Below, piece by piece: positions 27,472-36,457 of a stretch of 64,000 nucleotides of DNA (its first letter is position 1; each line of letters opens with the position of its first letter). The stretch is from Motilibacter aurantiacus (lineage in GTDB: Bacteria > Actinomycetota > Actinomycetes > Motilibacterales > Motilibacteraceae): NCBI RefSeq assembly GCF_011250645.1, contig NZ_JAANNO010000006.1, forward strand, positions 94,235 to 158,234, in the 5' to 3' direction. A model generated the notes under the pieces. That model saw nothing but the letters and a program-made list of their open reading frames with translations. It was not told where the DNA came from and searched no databases. Made by a program: the position numbers and the translations under genes.

Positions 27472-28073
27472 CGGCGTACCCCCGCCGCGCCGCGTGCGGC
27501 AGCGGCCTTCGCAGCGGCGGCGAGCTGGGCCTGCGCCCGGGTCTGGCCACCCGCGGGGGCGGCGGGCACGGCCAGCCCGCTCAGCCGAGCCTGGGCCGAG
27601 CCGCGCCACAGGTGGCAGACGGCGAGGGCGAGCGCGTCGCTCGCGTCGGCCGGCCGAGGCGCCTCGTCGAGCCGGAGCACCCGCATGACCATCGATGCGA
27701 CCTGGGCCTTGTCCGCCCGACCGGATCCGGTGATGGCGGCCTTGACCTCGCTCGGGGTGTGCAGCGCCACGGGCAGCCCGCGGTGGGCGGCGGCGGCGAT
27801 GGCGATCGCGCTCGCCTGCGCGGTCCCCATGACCGTGCGGACGTTGTTCTGGCTGAACACCCGCTCGACCGCCACGGCGTCGGGCCGCTCGGCGTCCAGC
27901 CACTCCTCGAGCCCGCGCTGCAGCGCGACCAGCCGCGGGCCGATGTCGGCGTCCGGCGGGGTTCGCACGACCCCCACGGCCACCAGCCGCGGCGACCGGC
28001 CCGGCACGCCCTCGACCACCCCGATGCCGCACCGGGTCAGGCCCGGGTCGACTCCGAGCACCCGCAAGGTCAC
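27468..28073 (-). CDS. ruvC: Crossover junction endodeoxyribonuclease RuvC
   Basis: About 201 aa. The GTG at 28073 is preferred over the GTG at 28082 because GAGGG is 9 nt upstream of the former but abuts the latter. Catalytic acidic residues appear in '[12 protein letters not shown]' (first Asp), '[10 protein letters not shown]' (Glu) and '[12 protein letters not shown]' (Asp pair). The last 35 residues are Ala/Arg/Gln-rich and non-conserved. RuvC cuts Holliday junctions that RuvAB moves; it heads the ruvCAB operon. Confidence 0.95.
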   Translation of the reverse strand: MTLRVLGVDPGLTRCGIGVVEGVPGRSPRLVAVGVVRTPPDADIGPRLVALQRGLEEWLDAERPDAVAVERVFSQNNVRTVMGTAQASAIAIAAAAHRGLPVALHTPSEVKAAITGSGRADKAQVASMVMRVLRLDEAPRPADASDALALAVCHLWRGSAQARLSGLAVPAAPAGGQTRAQAQLAAAAKAAAARGAAGVRR

Positions 28074-28128
28074 CTGGCGCACCCCTCGGCTCCGGCGCGC
28101 TCCGTCCGAACACGCGTTCGAGAAGACG

Positions 28129-28417
28129 CTACCGGGCGCCCGAGGCCGGGCCGCGCAGCGGGCGGGCCCGGCGTGTCACCGCGCCCGCTGCGGGGTGAAC
28201 ACGGTCCACCGAGCCGACCTCGAACACCGCGCGCCCGTCCTCGACCCCGACGTGCTCCGCGCCGGGGCGGCTGGCGGCGTACTCCCAGCCGGCCACGAGC
28301 GGGAGCTCGCGCGGCGGCGGTCGCCGACGTCGGAGCTGCGACGAGCGCGGTGACGGTCAGCGCGCCGGCCGCGGCGAGCCGCAGCAGGCGGGAGGTGGAG
28401 CGGGACGGTCGGCGCAC
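28129..28417 (-). pseudogene. Probable frameshifted remnant of a small secreted protein
   Basis: In one minus-strand frame a GTG at 28417 opens a textbook signal peptide (Arg-rich start, 'LLRLAAAGALTVTALVAAPTSA', then Ala residues). Downstream that frame becomes Arg/Gly/Pro-rich and unprotein-like. The neighbouring frame instead gives plausible mature sequence ('ELPLVAGWEYAAS', 'HVGVEDGRAVFEVGSVDRV') ending at a TAG at 28129. A single-base change near 28325 would join them. GGGGG precedes the GTG. It fills most of the 507-bp gap between ruvC and the yebC-like gene; the rest of the gap shows nothing I can name. Confidence 0.45.
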
Positions 28418-28580
28418 GGAGCAGCCCCCTGTCGCCTCGCTCGGCGCCTCGTCGCCCCGGCCCTTCGGACGCTAGGAGTGTCCGAGCGTCCGGGAAATGT
28501 CCGGAAGCGGCCACCGGCGACAAGCAGGAAGCACCGGCTACCCCGAGGGGCGACCGGTGCTCCGCGAACGCGGGAGGGCG

Positions 28581-29333
28581 TCAGCCCACCGCCTCCATGA
28601 CCTCGTCGGAGACGTCGTAGTTGGCGTAGACGTCCTGGACGTCGTCGCTGTCCTCGAGCGCGTCGATCAGCTTGAAGACCTTGCGGGCGGTCTCCTCGTC
28701 GAGCTCGACCTTGACCGAGGGGAGGAACGTGGGGTCGGCCGAGTCGTAGTCGATGCCCGCGTCCTGCAGCGCGGTGCGGACCGCGACCAGGTCGGTCGCT
28801 TCGCACACGACCTCGAACTGCTCCCCGTCGTCGGTGACCTCCTCCGCGCCGGCGTCGAGGACCGCGCCGAGCACGTCGTCCTCGGTCAGGCCGTCGGTCT
28901 TGGGCACGACGATGAGGCCCTTGCGGTTGAACATGTACGACACCGAGCCCGGGTCGGCCATCGAGCCGCCGTTGCGGGTGAAGGCGATGCGGACGTCGGC
29001 CGCCGCGCGGTTGCGGTTGTCGGTGAGGCACTCGACCAGGACGGCGACACCGCCGGCGGCGTACCCCTCGTACATGATCGTGGAGTAGTCGGCCCCGCCG
29101 GCCTCCGCGCCCGAGCCGCGCTTGACGGCGCGGTCGATGTTGTCGTTCGGGACCGAGGACTTCTTCGCCTTCTGGATGGCGTCGTAGAGCGTGGGGTTGC
29201 CGGCCGGGTCACCGCCCCCGGTGCGGGCGGCCACCTCGATGTTCTTGATCATCTTCGCGAAGAGCTTGCCGCGCTTCGCGTCGATGACGGCCTTCTTGTG
29301 CTTGGTAGTCGCCCACTTGGAGTGGCCGCTCAT
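28581..29333 (-). CDS. YebC/PmpR-family DNA-binding or translation-factor protein
   Basis: 250 aa, full length. '[20 protein letters not shown]' at the N-terminus and '[21 protein letters not shown]' are diagnostic of the TACO1/YebC family; '[20 protein letters not shown]' and '[15 protein letters not shown]' follow. Members have been described as transcription regulators and more recently as translation factors at proline stretches; the sequence does not decide which. Usual position between pdxT and ruvC. Confidence 0.93.
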   Translation of the reverse strand: MSGHSKWATTKHKKAVIDAKRGKLFAKMIKNIEVAARTGGGDPAGNPTLYDAIQKAKKSSVPNDNIDRAVKRGSGAEAGGADYSTIMYEGYAAGGVAVLVECLTDNRNRAAADVRIAFTRNGGSMADPGSVSYMFNRKGLIVVPKTDGLTEDDVLGAVLDAGAEEVTDDGEQFEVVCEATDLVAVRTALQDAGIDYDSADPTFLPSVKVELDEETARKVFKLIDALEDSDDVQDVYANYDVSDEVMEAVG

Positions 29334-29343
29334 AGCGCGGAGG

Positions 29344-29946
29344 TCACCGGCCCTTCACCAGCTCGACGAACAGCGCGTGGACGCGCAGGTCACCCGTCAG
29401 CTCCGGGTGGAATGAGGTGGCCAGCAGGTGCCCCTGCCGGACCGCGACGATCCTACCGTCGGCGGGCCCGCCCTTGACGCGCGCGAGCTGCTCGACACGG
29501 CCCCCGGTCTGCTCGACCCAGGGCGCCCGGATGAAGACGGCGTGGAACGGGTCGCCCGGCACGCCGTCGACCTCGACGTCGGCCTCGAAGGAGTCGACCT
29601 GGCGGCCGAAGGCGTTGCGGCGCACGGTGACGTCGAGCCCGCCGATCGTCTCCTGCCCGGGCACGCCGTCCACGATCCGGTCCGCGAGCAGGATCATCCC
29701 GGCGCAGGAGCCGTATGCCGGCATCCCGGCGGCGACCCGCTCGCGGAGCGGGTCGAGCACCTCGAACGTGCGGGCCAGCTTGCTGATCGTGGTGGACTCA
29801 CCACCCGGCAGGACGATGGCGTCGACGCTGTCGACCTCGCTGGGCCGGCGGACCGGGACGGCCCGCGCACCGGCCGCCTCCAGCGCGGACAGGTGCTCCC
29901 GGACGTCCCCCTGCAGCGCGAGGACGCCGATCTGCGGCTGCGGCAC
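29344..29946 (-). CDS. pdxT: Pyridoxal 5'-phosphate synthase glutaminase subunit PdxT
   Basis: 200 aa. PdxT releases ammonia from glutamine and passes it to PdxS. '[21 protein letters not shown]' opens the protein; '[14 protein letters not shown]' is the oxyanion region, '[10 protein letters not shown]' holds the nucleophile Cys, and 'SFHPELTGD' supplies the His and Glu of the triad. GTG start. Separated from pdxS by 258 bp with a strong hairpin instead of being directly coupled. Confidence 0.96.
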   Translation of the reverse strand: MPQPQIGVLALQGDVREHLSALEAAGARAVPVRRPSEVDSVDAIVLPGGESTTISKLARTFEVLDPLRERVAAGMPAYGSCAGMILLADRIVDGVPGQETIGGLDVTVRRNAFGRQVDSFEADVEVDGVPGDPFHAVFIRAPWVEQTGGRVEQLARVKGGPADGRIVAVRQGHLLATSFHPELTGDLRVHALFVELVKGR

Positions 29947-30148
29947 GATCCCCGCCTTGCGTGGTCGACGACGGTCCTGATGCCTCCGATGCTACCGGCG
30001 GGCATCGCAGCCGGCCCGGAACGCCCGGTTCGCCCCCCGGCCGTGGCGGCACGAGGCGGTGGCGCACGACGTGGCTTCCGGCGCGAGCCGGAGGCCCGTT
30101 CGACGCCGACGTCGCGCACGGCCGCCGAGCCCGCCCCCGCTCGACAGG

Positions 30149-30186
30149 TCGCGCCTCCTACCCGCTGCAACGGGTAGGAGGCGCGA
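30149..30186 (-). terminator. Strong hairpin between pdxS and pdxT
   Basis: Two perfect 16-bp arms (30149-30164 and 30171-30186) around the 6-nt loop CTGCAA. The hairpin is 18 bp past the pdxS stop. There is no T-run after it on the minus strand, so it may be an intrinsic terminator of the T-less actinobacterial kind or an mRNA-stabilising or attenuating element before pdxT. Confidence 0.65.
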
Positions 30187-30204
30187 CGGTGCGATCGTCG
30201 GCGA

Positions 30205-31128
30205 CTACCAGCCGCGGTCGGAGTAGCGCTGGTCGGCCGGCAGCTCGGAGATGTTGATCCCGACCATCGGCTCGCCCAGGCCGCGCGAGACCTTCGCGAT
30301 GACGTCGGGGTCGTCGTAGAACGTCGTGGCCTTCACGATGGCCTCGGCGCGCTTGGCCGGGTCGCCGGACTTGAAGATGCCCGAGCCGACGAAGACGCCC
30401 TCCGCGCCGAGCTGCATCATCATCGCGGCGTCGGCCGGGGTGGCGATGCCGCCCGCGGTGAAGAGCACGACCGGCAGCTTGCCGAGCTTGGCCACCTCGG
30501 CGACCAGGTCGTACGGCGCGCGCAGCTCCTTGGCCGCGACGAAGAGCTCGGTCTCGTCCAGCGTCCCGAGCCGGCGGATGTCCGACCGGATCTGCCGCAT
30601 GTGACGGGTCGCCTCGACGACGTTGCCGGTGCCCGCCTCGCCCTTGGAGCGGATCATGGCCGCGCCCTCGGCGATGCGGCGCAGCGCCTCGCCCAGGTCG
30701 GTGGCGCCGCAGACGAAGGGGACGGTGAACGCCCACTTGTCGATGTGGTGCGCCTCGTCGGCCGGGGTGAGGACCTCGGACTCGTCGACGTAGTCCACGC
30801 CGAGCGACTGCAGGACCTGCGCCTCGACGAAGTGGCCGATGCGGGCCTTGGCCATGACGGGGATCGACACCGCGTCGACGATGCCCTCGACCATGTCGGG
30901 GTCGCTCATGCGCGCGATGCCGCCCTGCTTGCGGATGTCCGCGGGCACCCGCTCGAGCGCCATGACCGCGACGGCACCGGCGTCCTCGGCGATCTTGGCC
31001 TGCTCCGGCGTGACGACGTCCATGATCACGCCGCCCTTGAGCATCTCGGCCATGCCGCGCTTGACGCGGGCCGTGCCGGTGCTGCCGGACGAAGACTCGT
31101 TCTCGAGAGGGGCGGAAGGGACGCTCAA
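30205..31128 (-). CDS. pdxS: Pyridoxal 5'-phosphate synthase lyase subunit PdxS
   Basis: 307 aa. PdxS condenses ribose 5-phosphate, glyceraldehyde 3-phosphate and ammonia to PLP. The TTG at 31128 gives a normal-length protein and has GAGG 5 nt upstream; readings further up have no site. '[18 protein letters not shown]', '[20 protein letters not shown]', '[13 protein letters not shown]' with the active-site Lys, and '[18 protein letters not shown]' are all family hallmarks. The first 24 residues are Ser-rich and variable. Confidence 0.96.
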   Translation of the reverse strand: MSVPSAPLENESSSGSTGTARVKRGMAEMLKGGVIMDVVTPEQAKIAEDAGAVAVMALERVPADIRKQGGIARMSDPDMVEGIVDAVSIPVMAKARIGHFVEAQVLQSLGVDYVDESEVLTPADEAHHIDKWAFTVPFVCGATDLGEALRRIAEGAAMIRSKGEAGTGNVVEATRHMRQIRSDIRRLGTLDETELFVAAKELRAPYDLVAEVAKLGKLPVVLFTAGGIATPADAAMMMQLGAEGVFVGSGIFKSGDPAKRAEAIVKATTFYDDPDVIAKVSRGLGEPMVGINISELPADQRYSDRGW

Positions 31129-31222
31129 CGGGACCTCGCTGGTCGGGGACTGCTGCCCCTCCAGGGTAGGCGTTCTCAGGACCTGTCCGACCGGGCCGAT
31201 CCGCGACGAATGGCCCACTCGC

Positions 31223-32224
31223 TCAGCGCAGGCGCACGGGGCGGTCCTTGTCCACCAGCAGCACCCACACCTGCCCCGCGGCGAGCCGGGCGGTCTGCCC
31301 GCCCACCGTCCAGCGCGTGCCCGTCGTGGCGCCCGAGCGCGACCACTGCGCCTTCCAGGCCTTCCCGTTGCGCAGGAGCAGCCCCTCGCCGGTGCCGACG
31401 GTGTGCGCGTACGGCGTGACCGAGCCGTTCTTGTCCTTGTAGACCGAGTCGGTCTCGTCGACGTACTGCACGAGCACGGTCGTGGCCGCGAGCCGCTTGC
31501 CGGACGTCGAGACCGCCGGGGTGCCGTCGGTGGACGCGAGCCAGCGCTTGGCCGTGGCCGACCAGGTGAAGCCCGAGCTCGCGGCGCGCCATGAGGCGGT
31601 CACGCTCGCGGCCTTCGTGCCGCCCGCGGGGGCCTTGCCGAAGCGGAACCCGATGTCCTGCACGGTCGTGGCGCCCTCGGCGGCGGCGAGCAGCTTCTCC
31701 GCGTCAGCGAAGAGGTTGTACGGCGCCGGGCGGCTGCTGCGCCGGTGGTACAGGGACGGGTCGTCGTCGGCGGACACGAGCGCGAGGGAGGCGCTGCGCA
31801 GCGTAGGGAGGAACTTCGACTGCGCCCCGGAGTACGCGAACGCTGGCTTGCCGTACTGCGCGAAGAGCTCGACGTCGCTGATGCGGGCACTGCGGACCGG
31901 GCCGACGGACTCGGGCAGCCGGGTGGAGAACACCGCCGCGAGTCGCGTGAGGCCCCCCTCGACCGGCTCGACGTAGACGACGTCCGCGTCCTCGAGCCCG
32001 GCCTGCGGGCGGGCGGCCGCCGTGTTGTCGATCTTCACCACGAGCGTCGGGCCGTCCGCCGCGGCCCGGCCGGACAGCGCGGACACGCGCTTGGCCGCGG
32101 CGGCCGACGCCTTCTCCGGGGCGGACGCCCCGCCGATCTCGAGCGGCAGCCCCGAGCAGGCGGCGAGGGCGGCGGCCACCGTGGTGGCGAGCAGGCCGCG
32201 GCGCAGGAGCGTGGCAGTAGTCAT
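31223..32224 (-). CDS. DUF3048 domain lipoprotein
   Basis: 333 aa. N-terminal lipoprotein signal '[15 protein letters not shown]' with a lipobox Cys at about 22. The DUF3048 (YerB-like) region has '[24 protein letters not shown]', '[27 protein letters not shown]' and '[11 protein letters not shown]'-type motifs; a C-terminal DUF3048_C region follows ('[25 protein letters not shown]'). Anchored outside the membrane. The function of the family is unknown. Confidence 0.9.
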   Translation of the reverse strand: MTTATLLRRGLLATTVAAALAACSGLPLEIGGASAPEKASAAAAKRVSALSGRAAADGPTLVVKIDNTAAARPQAGLEDADVVYVEPVEGGLTRLAAVFSTRLPESVGPVRSARISDVELFAQYGKPAFAYSGAQSKFLPTLRSASLALVSADDDPSLYHRRSSRPAPYNLFADAEKLLAAAEGATTVQDIGFRFGKAPAGGTKAASVTASWRAASSGFTWSATAKRWLASTDGTPAVSTSGKRLAATTVLVQYVDETDSVYKDKNGSVTPYAHTVGTGEGLLLRNGKAWKAQWSRSGATTGTRWTVGGQTARLAAGQVWVLLVDKDRPVRLR

Positions 32225-32272
32225 CGAGCAGGGTCTCGGCAGGCGGCGCGGGCGGCTGAAGCGGGCGAAGGC

Positions 32273-33124
32273 TCAGAGCCCGGAGAGGATCAGCAGCGCC
32301 AGCGCCGTCGCCGCGGTGACGTCCGCCAGGAAGGCGTAGCCCAGGGTCCCCGGCAGGTCGGAGGCGCGGTGGTAGTGCGGGTTGCGGAAGTTCGCGGTGT
32401 CGGTGACCTGCACCGCCGGGAGCCCCGCCTCCCAGAACGCCACGTGGTCGCTGCGGGCGAAGTCGCGGGCCATCGGCACCCGCCGGGCCGCGGCGCCGAC
32501 GACGGGCAGGTCGGTCGGCGCCCGCAGCAGCACGGGGGCGTGCGGGCCCGCGAGCTCGGCGAGGCAGGACGCCAGGCACCGCGCCGCCTCGCGGCTGCGC
32601 TGCTGATGGACGAGGGCGAGGAAGTCGCCCGGCATGCCGCGCGCGCGCAGCTTGGCCACCTGGCCGCGGTAGAGCGCGCCCACGCCGGCCGGCAGGCGCT
32701 GCGAGCCGGGCGCCGGCGACACGTAACCGAGCATCTCGAGGACGTACGCCGCTCGGACCGGGCGCTCCCGGCGCAGCCGGGCGACGAGCGCGCGGGCGCC
32801 GTGGAAGCCGAGCTCCTCGTGGTCGACGGCGGCCAGCACGACGGAGAGCTGCAGCCGCTCGGGCCCCAGCAGCCGGGCCAGCTCGACCAGGGCCGCCAGC
32901 CCGCTGCCGTTGTCGTCCGCTCCCCCGCTGCCGGGGACCGTGTCGGCGTGCGCGACGACGACGAGCGCGTCCGGCAGCGCGCCCTCCTTCACCGCCACCA
33001 CGTTGACGCCGGGCAGCTCGTCGACCTGCTCGGGCCGGCCGCCGTCGAGCGCCCAGTCCCGGGCCCCGCGCACGCCGAAGCGCTGCCGCCGCGCCGCCCA
33101 CCCTGCGGCGGTCAGCTCCTCCAT
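32273..33124 (-). CDS. M28-family zinc aminopeptidase (N-terminus probably longer)
   Basis: From the first ATG the protein is 283 aa. M28 zinc ligands appear in 'VVVAHADTVPGSGGADDNGSG' (His, Asp), 'VDHEELGFHGA' (Glu-Glu), an Asp equivalent near 'RSDHVAFWEAGLPAV', and a late His in 'NPHYHRASDLP'. The C-terminal hydrophobic stretch 'TAATALALLILSGL' may anchor it. Coding-like sequence ('RLRPLDRAAAQRARTLRAAV', 'LVERLPAPRVRRLDPATRDR') continues 59 codons upstream in frame to an ATC at 33301, with no ATG, GTG or TTG. This N-terminal helix is expected for the family, so the true start is probably non-canonical. Confidence 0.85.
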   Translation of the reverse strand: MEELTAAGWAARRQRFGVRGARDWALDGGRPEQVDELPGVNVVAVKEGALPDALVVVAHADTVPGSGGADDNGSGLAALVELARLLGPERLQLSVVLAAVDHEELGFHGARALVARLRRERPVRAAYVLEMLGYVSPAPGSQRLPAGVGALYRGQVAKLRARGMPGDFLALVHQQRSREAARCLASCLAELAGPHAPVLLRAPTDLPVVGAAARRVPMARDFARSDHVAFWEAGLPAVQVTDTANFRNPHYHRASDLPGTLGYAFLADVTAATALALLILSGL

Positions 33125-33307
33125 CAGCAGCGAGTCCGCCCGGTCGCGCGTGGCCGGGTCGAGGCGGCGTACGCGAGGAGCGGGCAGGCGCTCGACGAGG
33201 CCGCGCAGCCGGCCCTCGTCGACCGCGGCCCGCAGCGTCCGGGCACGCTGGGCCGCCGCCCGGTCGAGCGGGCGAAGTCGTGGCTCAGCTGCTCCGAAGA
33301 TGTTTCG

Positions 33308-33313
33308 ACCCTA
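33308..33313 (-). promoter_or_regulatory. -10 box before a possible ATC start of the M28 peptidase
   Basis: TAGGGT on the minus strand followed by CGAAAC (6 nt) and ATC at 33301, in frame with the peptidase. The same layout as leaderless genes in this window, but with ATC in place of ATG or GTG. Confidence 0.45.
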
Positions 33314-33386
33314 GTGGCCGCGCTGAACCGCTCGCCCTGTCGAGCGGCTCCTGCATGCTGGGACGGGCCGACGGAAGGGCGAGCAG

Positions 33387-33755
33387 ATGGCGACCAGGAC
33401 CGCTGTACGCGAAGCCCGCCGCAGCGCGGCGCTGGCCCTCGCCGGAGCCGCCGTGTTCGACCTCTCGTTCCTGCTCGGCGTCGTGCTGCCCTACAGGGGC
33501 CACGACTACTGGAGCGGGGCGCCGATGGTGCCGCTGGTCACGGACCTGACGTTCGTGCTGGTGTTCGCCTCGGTCTTCGCGCTGCCGCTCGTCTGCGCCG
33601 GGATCGTCGTGCGCGCCGCCGTCGGGGCGGCCGGGCGCGGGGTCGACGCCGTGGCCCGCCGGCTGTACGCCGCGGCGGTCGCCCTGGCCCTCACGGGCAT
33701 CGCGCTCTACGTCTCGCCGCTCGGGCGCGCGGCGATCGCGTACCTGCTCGACTGA
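33387..33755 (+). CDS. Small three-helix membrane protein
   Basis: 122 aa. Hydrophobic segments at about 13-35 ('ALALAGAAVFDLSFLLGVVLP'), 51-78 ('LTFVLVFASVFALPLVCAGIVV') and 93-112. GAAGGG lies upstream of the ATG. It stands alone on the plus strand between two minus-strand groups. I do not recognise the family, and no functional motif is visible. Confidence 0.65.
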   Translation: MATRTAVREARRSAALALAGAAVFDLSFLLGVVLPYRGHDYWSGAPMVPLVTDLTFVLVFASVFALPLVCAGIVVRAAVGAAGRGVDAVARRLYAAAVALALTGIALYVSPLGRAAIAYLLD

Positions 33756-33758
33756 GCA

Positions 33759-34301
33759 TCAGCCGGCGAGCGCGGGCGGCGGGTCGTCGTCCATCTCGAA
33801 CGTCACCGGCAGGGCCGCGTGCCCGGCCAGCCGCAGCCAGCGCACGACGCGCTTGCCCCGAACGACCCCGGTCGCGCGGACCGCCTCGTTGTGGAAGCGG
33901 CGGGCGAGCTGCACCCGCATGGTGGCGGCGGCCAGGTCCCGGACCGCTTCGGAGCCCCCCGGCTCCTCCCGCAGCGCCTCGACCGCGTCCGCGCCGAGGG
34001 CGGCCCGCAGCGACCGGGACAGGTCGGACTCGGCGAGCTCGCGGCTCTCGTCGGTGGCCACCGAGGCCGAGTGGGCCGCGTCGGCGAGGATCACGCTCGA
34101 CGCGGGGTCGAGCAGCCCGGAGGCCGCCAGCTCCAGGGTGGCGGTCGCGCGCCGGACGAGCTGGGCGTCGAGGGCAGCCCGCGCGCCCTCCACCCGGGCG
34201 TGCAGCCGGTCCAGGCGGGTGGCGGTCCAGGAGAGGTACCAGCCGAGCAGCACCAGCAGCGCGAGGACGAGCAGCCCGGTGGCGAGGGCGTCCGGGATCA
34301 C
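33759..34301 (-). CDS. Hypothetical membrane-anchored protein after pimA
   Basis: 180 aa from the GTG at 34301, which overlaps the pimA stop (GTGA). A single N-terminal helix ('ATGLLVLALLVLLGWYLSW') is followed by a helical region ('RLDRLHARVEGARAALDAQLVRRA') that resembles the start of LemA-type proteins, then 'RDLAAATMRVQLARRFHNEAV' and a short beta end 'ALPVTFEMDDDPP'. Membership in a LemA-like family is an inference from this pattern. The gene occupies this position after pimA in many actinobacteria. Confidence 0.75.
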   Translation of the reverse strand: MIPDALATGLLVLALLVLLGWYLSWTATRLDRLHARVEGARAALDAQLVRRATATLELAASGLLDPASSVILADAAHSASVATDESRELAESDLSRSLRAALGADAVEALREEPGGSEAVRDLAAATMRVQLARRFHNEAVRATGVVRGKRVVRWLRLAGHAALPVTFEMDDDPPPALAG

Positions 34302-35464
34302 TCCCGGCCCCACAGCCCGAGCCGGCCCGTACGCCCGGGCGGGAGCGGCGCCACGCTGCCCGCGCCGGCGGTCACGGTCTCGTAGACGGCGAGAACCTGG
34401 GCGGCGACCACCGGCCAGTCGAAGCGGCGCACGACCGTCGAGGCCGTCGCCCGGAGCCGGTCCGCCCGGGCCGGGCCCGACAGCAGCCCCACGACCGCGT
34501 CGGCGAGCGCGGCGGCGTCGCCGACCGGCACGAGCTCGCCGGCGGCACCGCCGTCGAGCACGGTGCGGAAGGCGTCGAGGTCGCTGGCCACGACAACGGC
34601 GCCGGCGGCCATGGCCTCCGCGAGCACGATGCCGAAGCTCTCGCCCCCGGTGTTGGGCGCGACGTAGAGGTCGGCGGTCGCGAGCATCCGCGCCTTGTCC
34701 TCGTCGCTGACCTGCCCGAGGAACTCCACGCAGGGGCGCGCGGCCGCGGGCAGCGCCGCCCGCGCCTCCTCGACGTCCCCCCGCCCGGCGACGAGCAGGC
34801 GCACGTCGGGGTGGCGCGCCAGGATGCGCGGGAACGCCGCGAGCAGGGTCGCCAGGCCCTTGCGCGGCTCGTCCAGCCGCCCGAGGAAGGCGAGCGTGCC
34901 CCCGGAGCCACGCCACTCGGGCCTTGGCGTGGCGGAGGCGAAGCGGTCGACGTAGACGCCGTTCGGGATCACGACCGCGTCCCCGCCGATGTGCTCGACG
35001 ACGGTGCGGCGCGCCTGCTCGCTGACCGCGATGCGGGCCGAGAGCTTCTCCAGCGCAGGGTAGAGGACCGGGTAGAACGCGGTGTAGGCGCGCGAGCGCA
35101 GCGACGCGGTGTGGAAGGTCCCCACCATCGGCCCGGAGGCCGCCCAGCAGGCCAGCAGCGACAGGCTCGGCGAGGCCGGCTCGTGGATGTGGACGAGGTC
35201 GAACTCCCCGACCGCCAGCCACCGGCGCACCCGCGCCGCGGAGAGCGGCCCGAAGCTCAGCCGGGCGACCGACCCGTTGTAGGGCACCGGCACGGCGCGG
35301 CCGGCGGGGACGACGTACGGCGGCAGCGGCATGTCCTCGTCCGCCGGCGCGAGCACGGACACCTCGTGGCCGAGCGCGATCAGCTGCTCGGCGAGGTCGC
35401 GGACGTGGAACTGCACACCGCCGGGCACGTCCCAGGCGTACGGGCAGACCAGCCCGACCCGCAC
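34298..35464 (-). CDS. pimA: Phosphatidyl-myo-inositol alpha-mannosyltransferase
   Basis: 388 aa GT-B glycosyltransferase (GT4). It adds the first mannose from GDP-mannose to phosphatidylinositol on the inner face of the membrane. 'CPYAWDVPGGVQFHVRDLAEQL' is the N-terminal acceptor-side motif; the C-terminal donor domain has 'FLGRLDEPRKGLATLL', 'VLVAGRGDVEEA'-like sequence, and 'GGESFGIVLAEAMAAGAVVV' with the E-x7-E motif. GTG start one base after the acyltransferase stop. Part of pgsA-acyltransferase-pimA, the PIM operon order known from mycobacteria. Confidence 0.95.
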   Translation of the reverse strand: MRVGLVCPYAWDVPGGVQFHVRDLAEQLIALGHEVSVLAPADEDMPLPPYVVPAGRAVPVPYNGSVARLSFGPLSAARVRRWLAVGEFDLVHIHEPASPSLSLLACWAASGPMVGTFHTASLRSRAYTAFYPVLYPALEKLSARIAVSEQARRTVVEHIGGDAVVIPNGVYVDRFASATPRPEWRGSGGTLAFLGRLDEPRKGLATLLAAFPRILARHPDVRLLVAGRGDVEEARAALPAAARPCVEFLGQVSDEDKARMLATADLYVAPNTGGESFGIVLAEAMAAGAVVVASDLDAFRTVLDGGAAGELVPVGDAAALADAVVGLLSGPARADRLRATASTVVRRFDWPVVAAQVLAVYETVTAGAGSVAPLPPGRTGRLGLWGRE

Positions 35465-35465
35465 G

Positions 35466-36401
35466 TCAGGCCCCCGTCGCGGGAGCGGAGGGCGACGGCA
35501 CCCGGCCGGGGTCGAGGTCGGCGACGAACACCCGCTGCAGCATGTGCCAGTCCTGGGGTGCCGCTGCGATCGCGCCGCCGAACGCGTCCGCCACCTGCTG
35601 GCACATGACGGCCACCCGCTCGCGCGTGGTGCCCGACGACGGAGGGCGGACCTGCGGGTGGAACGTCAGGACGATGCCGCGCTCGTCGTAGGCGACGGTG
35701 ACGGGGTGCAGCGGCGCCCCGGTCTGCAGCGCGAGGACCGCCGGCCCCGGGGCGAGCCGGGCACGCTCGCCGAGCAGGTCGACCTCCACACCGCTGGCGG
35801 TGAGGTCGCGGTCGGTGAGCAGGCAGACGATGCGGTTCTCCCGCAGCCAGTCGCGCAGCTGCGGGAGCAGGGACGTGCCGCCGGTGAGCGGCAGCACCGA
35901 GATCCCGAGCCGCCCACGGTGCGCGACGAACCGGTCGTACAGCTCCTCCGGGCGCAGCCGCTCCGCGACGCTGAGCACGGGCGCGTGGACGGCCGCGGCC
36001 CACGCGCCCGCGTGGTCCCAGTTGCCCATGTGCGGCAGCGCGCCCACGAAGCCCCTGCCCGCGGCCAGCGCCTCGGCCACGTGGTGCCCGTTCACCACCC
36101 TCGTGGTGCCGACCACCCGCTCGCGGGGCCAGTCGGACATGCGGAACGTGTCGCACCAGTAGCGCAGGTAGGAGCGCATGCCCTCGCGGACCAGCACGTC
36201 GAGCTCGGCGGGGCCGGCGTCCGGCACGGCCCGGCGCAGGTTGGCCTCGAGCCGGCGCACCCCGCGGCCGCGGCGACGGGCCGCGACGTCGGCGAGCCGG
36301 GCGAACAGGGCGTACGCCGCCGGCTCGGGCAGCCGCCGGACGAGCGACCAGCCCGCGGAGTAGCCCGCCAGGGCGGCACGCTGGCCCAGCCGCTCCCGCA
36401 C
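35466..36401 (-). CDS. Phosphatidylinositol mannoside acyltransferase
   Basis: About 311 aa from the GTG at 36401. It belongs to the lipid A biosynthesis (LpxL/HtrB-like) acyltransferase family that acylates PIM mannose (PatA type). The catalytic HX4D motif is 'PHMGNWDHAG'. Other signatures are 'RYWCDTFRMSDWPRERV' and 'LREENRIVCLLTDRDL'-type sequence ('LRENRIVCLLTDRDL'). The start is ambiguous: four 15-bp repeats just upstream each supply another in-frame GTG, so alternative starts at 15-bp steps extend the protein by 5, 10 or 15 residues. Confidence 0.9.
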   Translation of the reverse strand: MRERLGQRAALAGYSAGWSLVRRLPEPAAYALFARLADVAARRRGRGVRRLEANLRRAVPDAGPAELDVLVREGMRSYLRYWCDTFRMSDWPRERVVGTTRVVNGHHVAEALAAGRGFVGALPHMGNWDHAGAWAAAVHAPVLSVAERLRPEELYDRFVAHRGRLGISVLPLTGGTSLLPQLRDWLRENRIVCLLTDRDLTASGVEVDLLGERARLAPGPAVLALQTGAPLHPVTVAYDERGIVLTFHPQVRPPSSGTTRERVAVMCQQVADAFGGAIAAAPQDWHMLQRVFVADLDPGRVPSPSAPATGA

Positions 36402-36455
36402 GCGCCGCCGCCCCACGCGTCGCTGCCCCACGCGCCGCCGCCCCACGCGCCGCTG
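36396..36455. repeat. Four 15-bp tandem repeats at the acyltransferase start
   Basis: Units 36396-36410, 36411-36425, 36426-36440 and 36441-36455 share the core CCACGCG and a CCGCTG or CCGCCG end. On the minus strand each unit contains GTGGGG in frame, that is, a start codon plus a G-rich stretch that can act as ribosome site for the next unit. The repeat also overlaps the gap after pgsA. Confidence 0.8.
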
Positions 36456-36457
36456 CC

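Noticed and set aside
28070-28417. The signal-peptide frame read as an intact 115-aa protein
   Set aside because: After the signal peptide it is Arg/Gly/Pro-rich in the way of shadow frames, and the neighbouring frame looks more protein-like; recorded as a frameshifted remnant instead.
31745-35608. A 1287-codon open frame on the plus strand
   Set aside because: It lies antisense to the DUF3048, M28, pimA and acyltransferase genes, is Arg/Gly/Val/His-rich and shows no domain; long antisense frames are normal at this G+C content.
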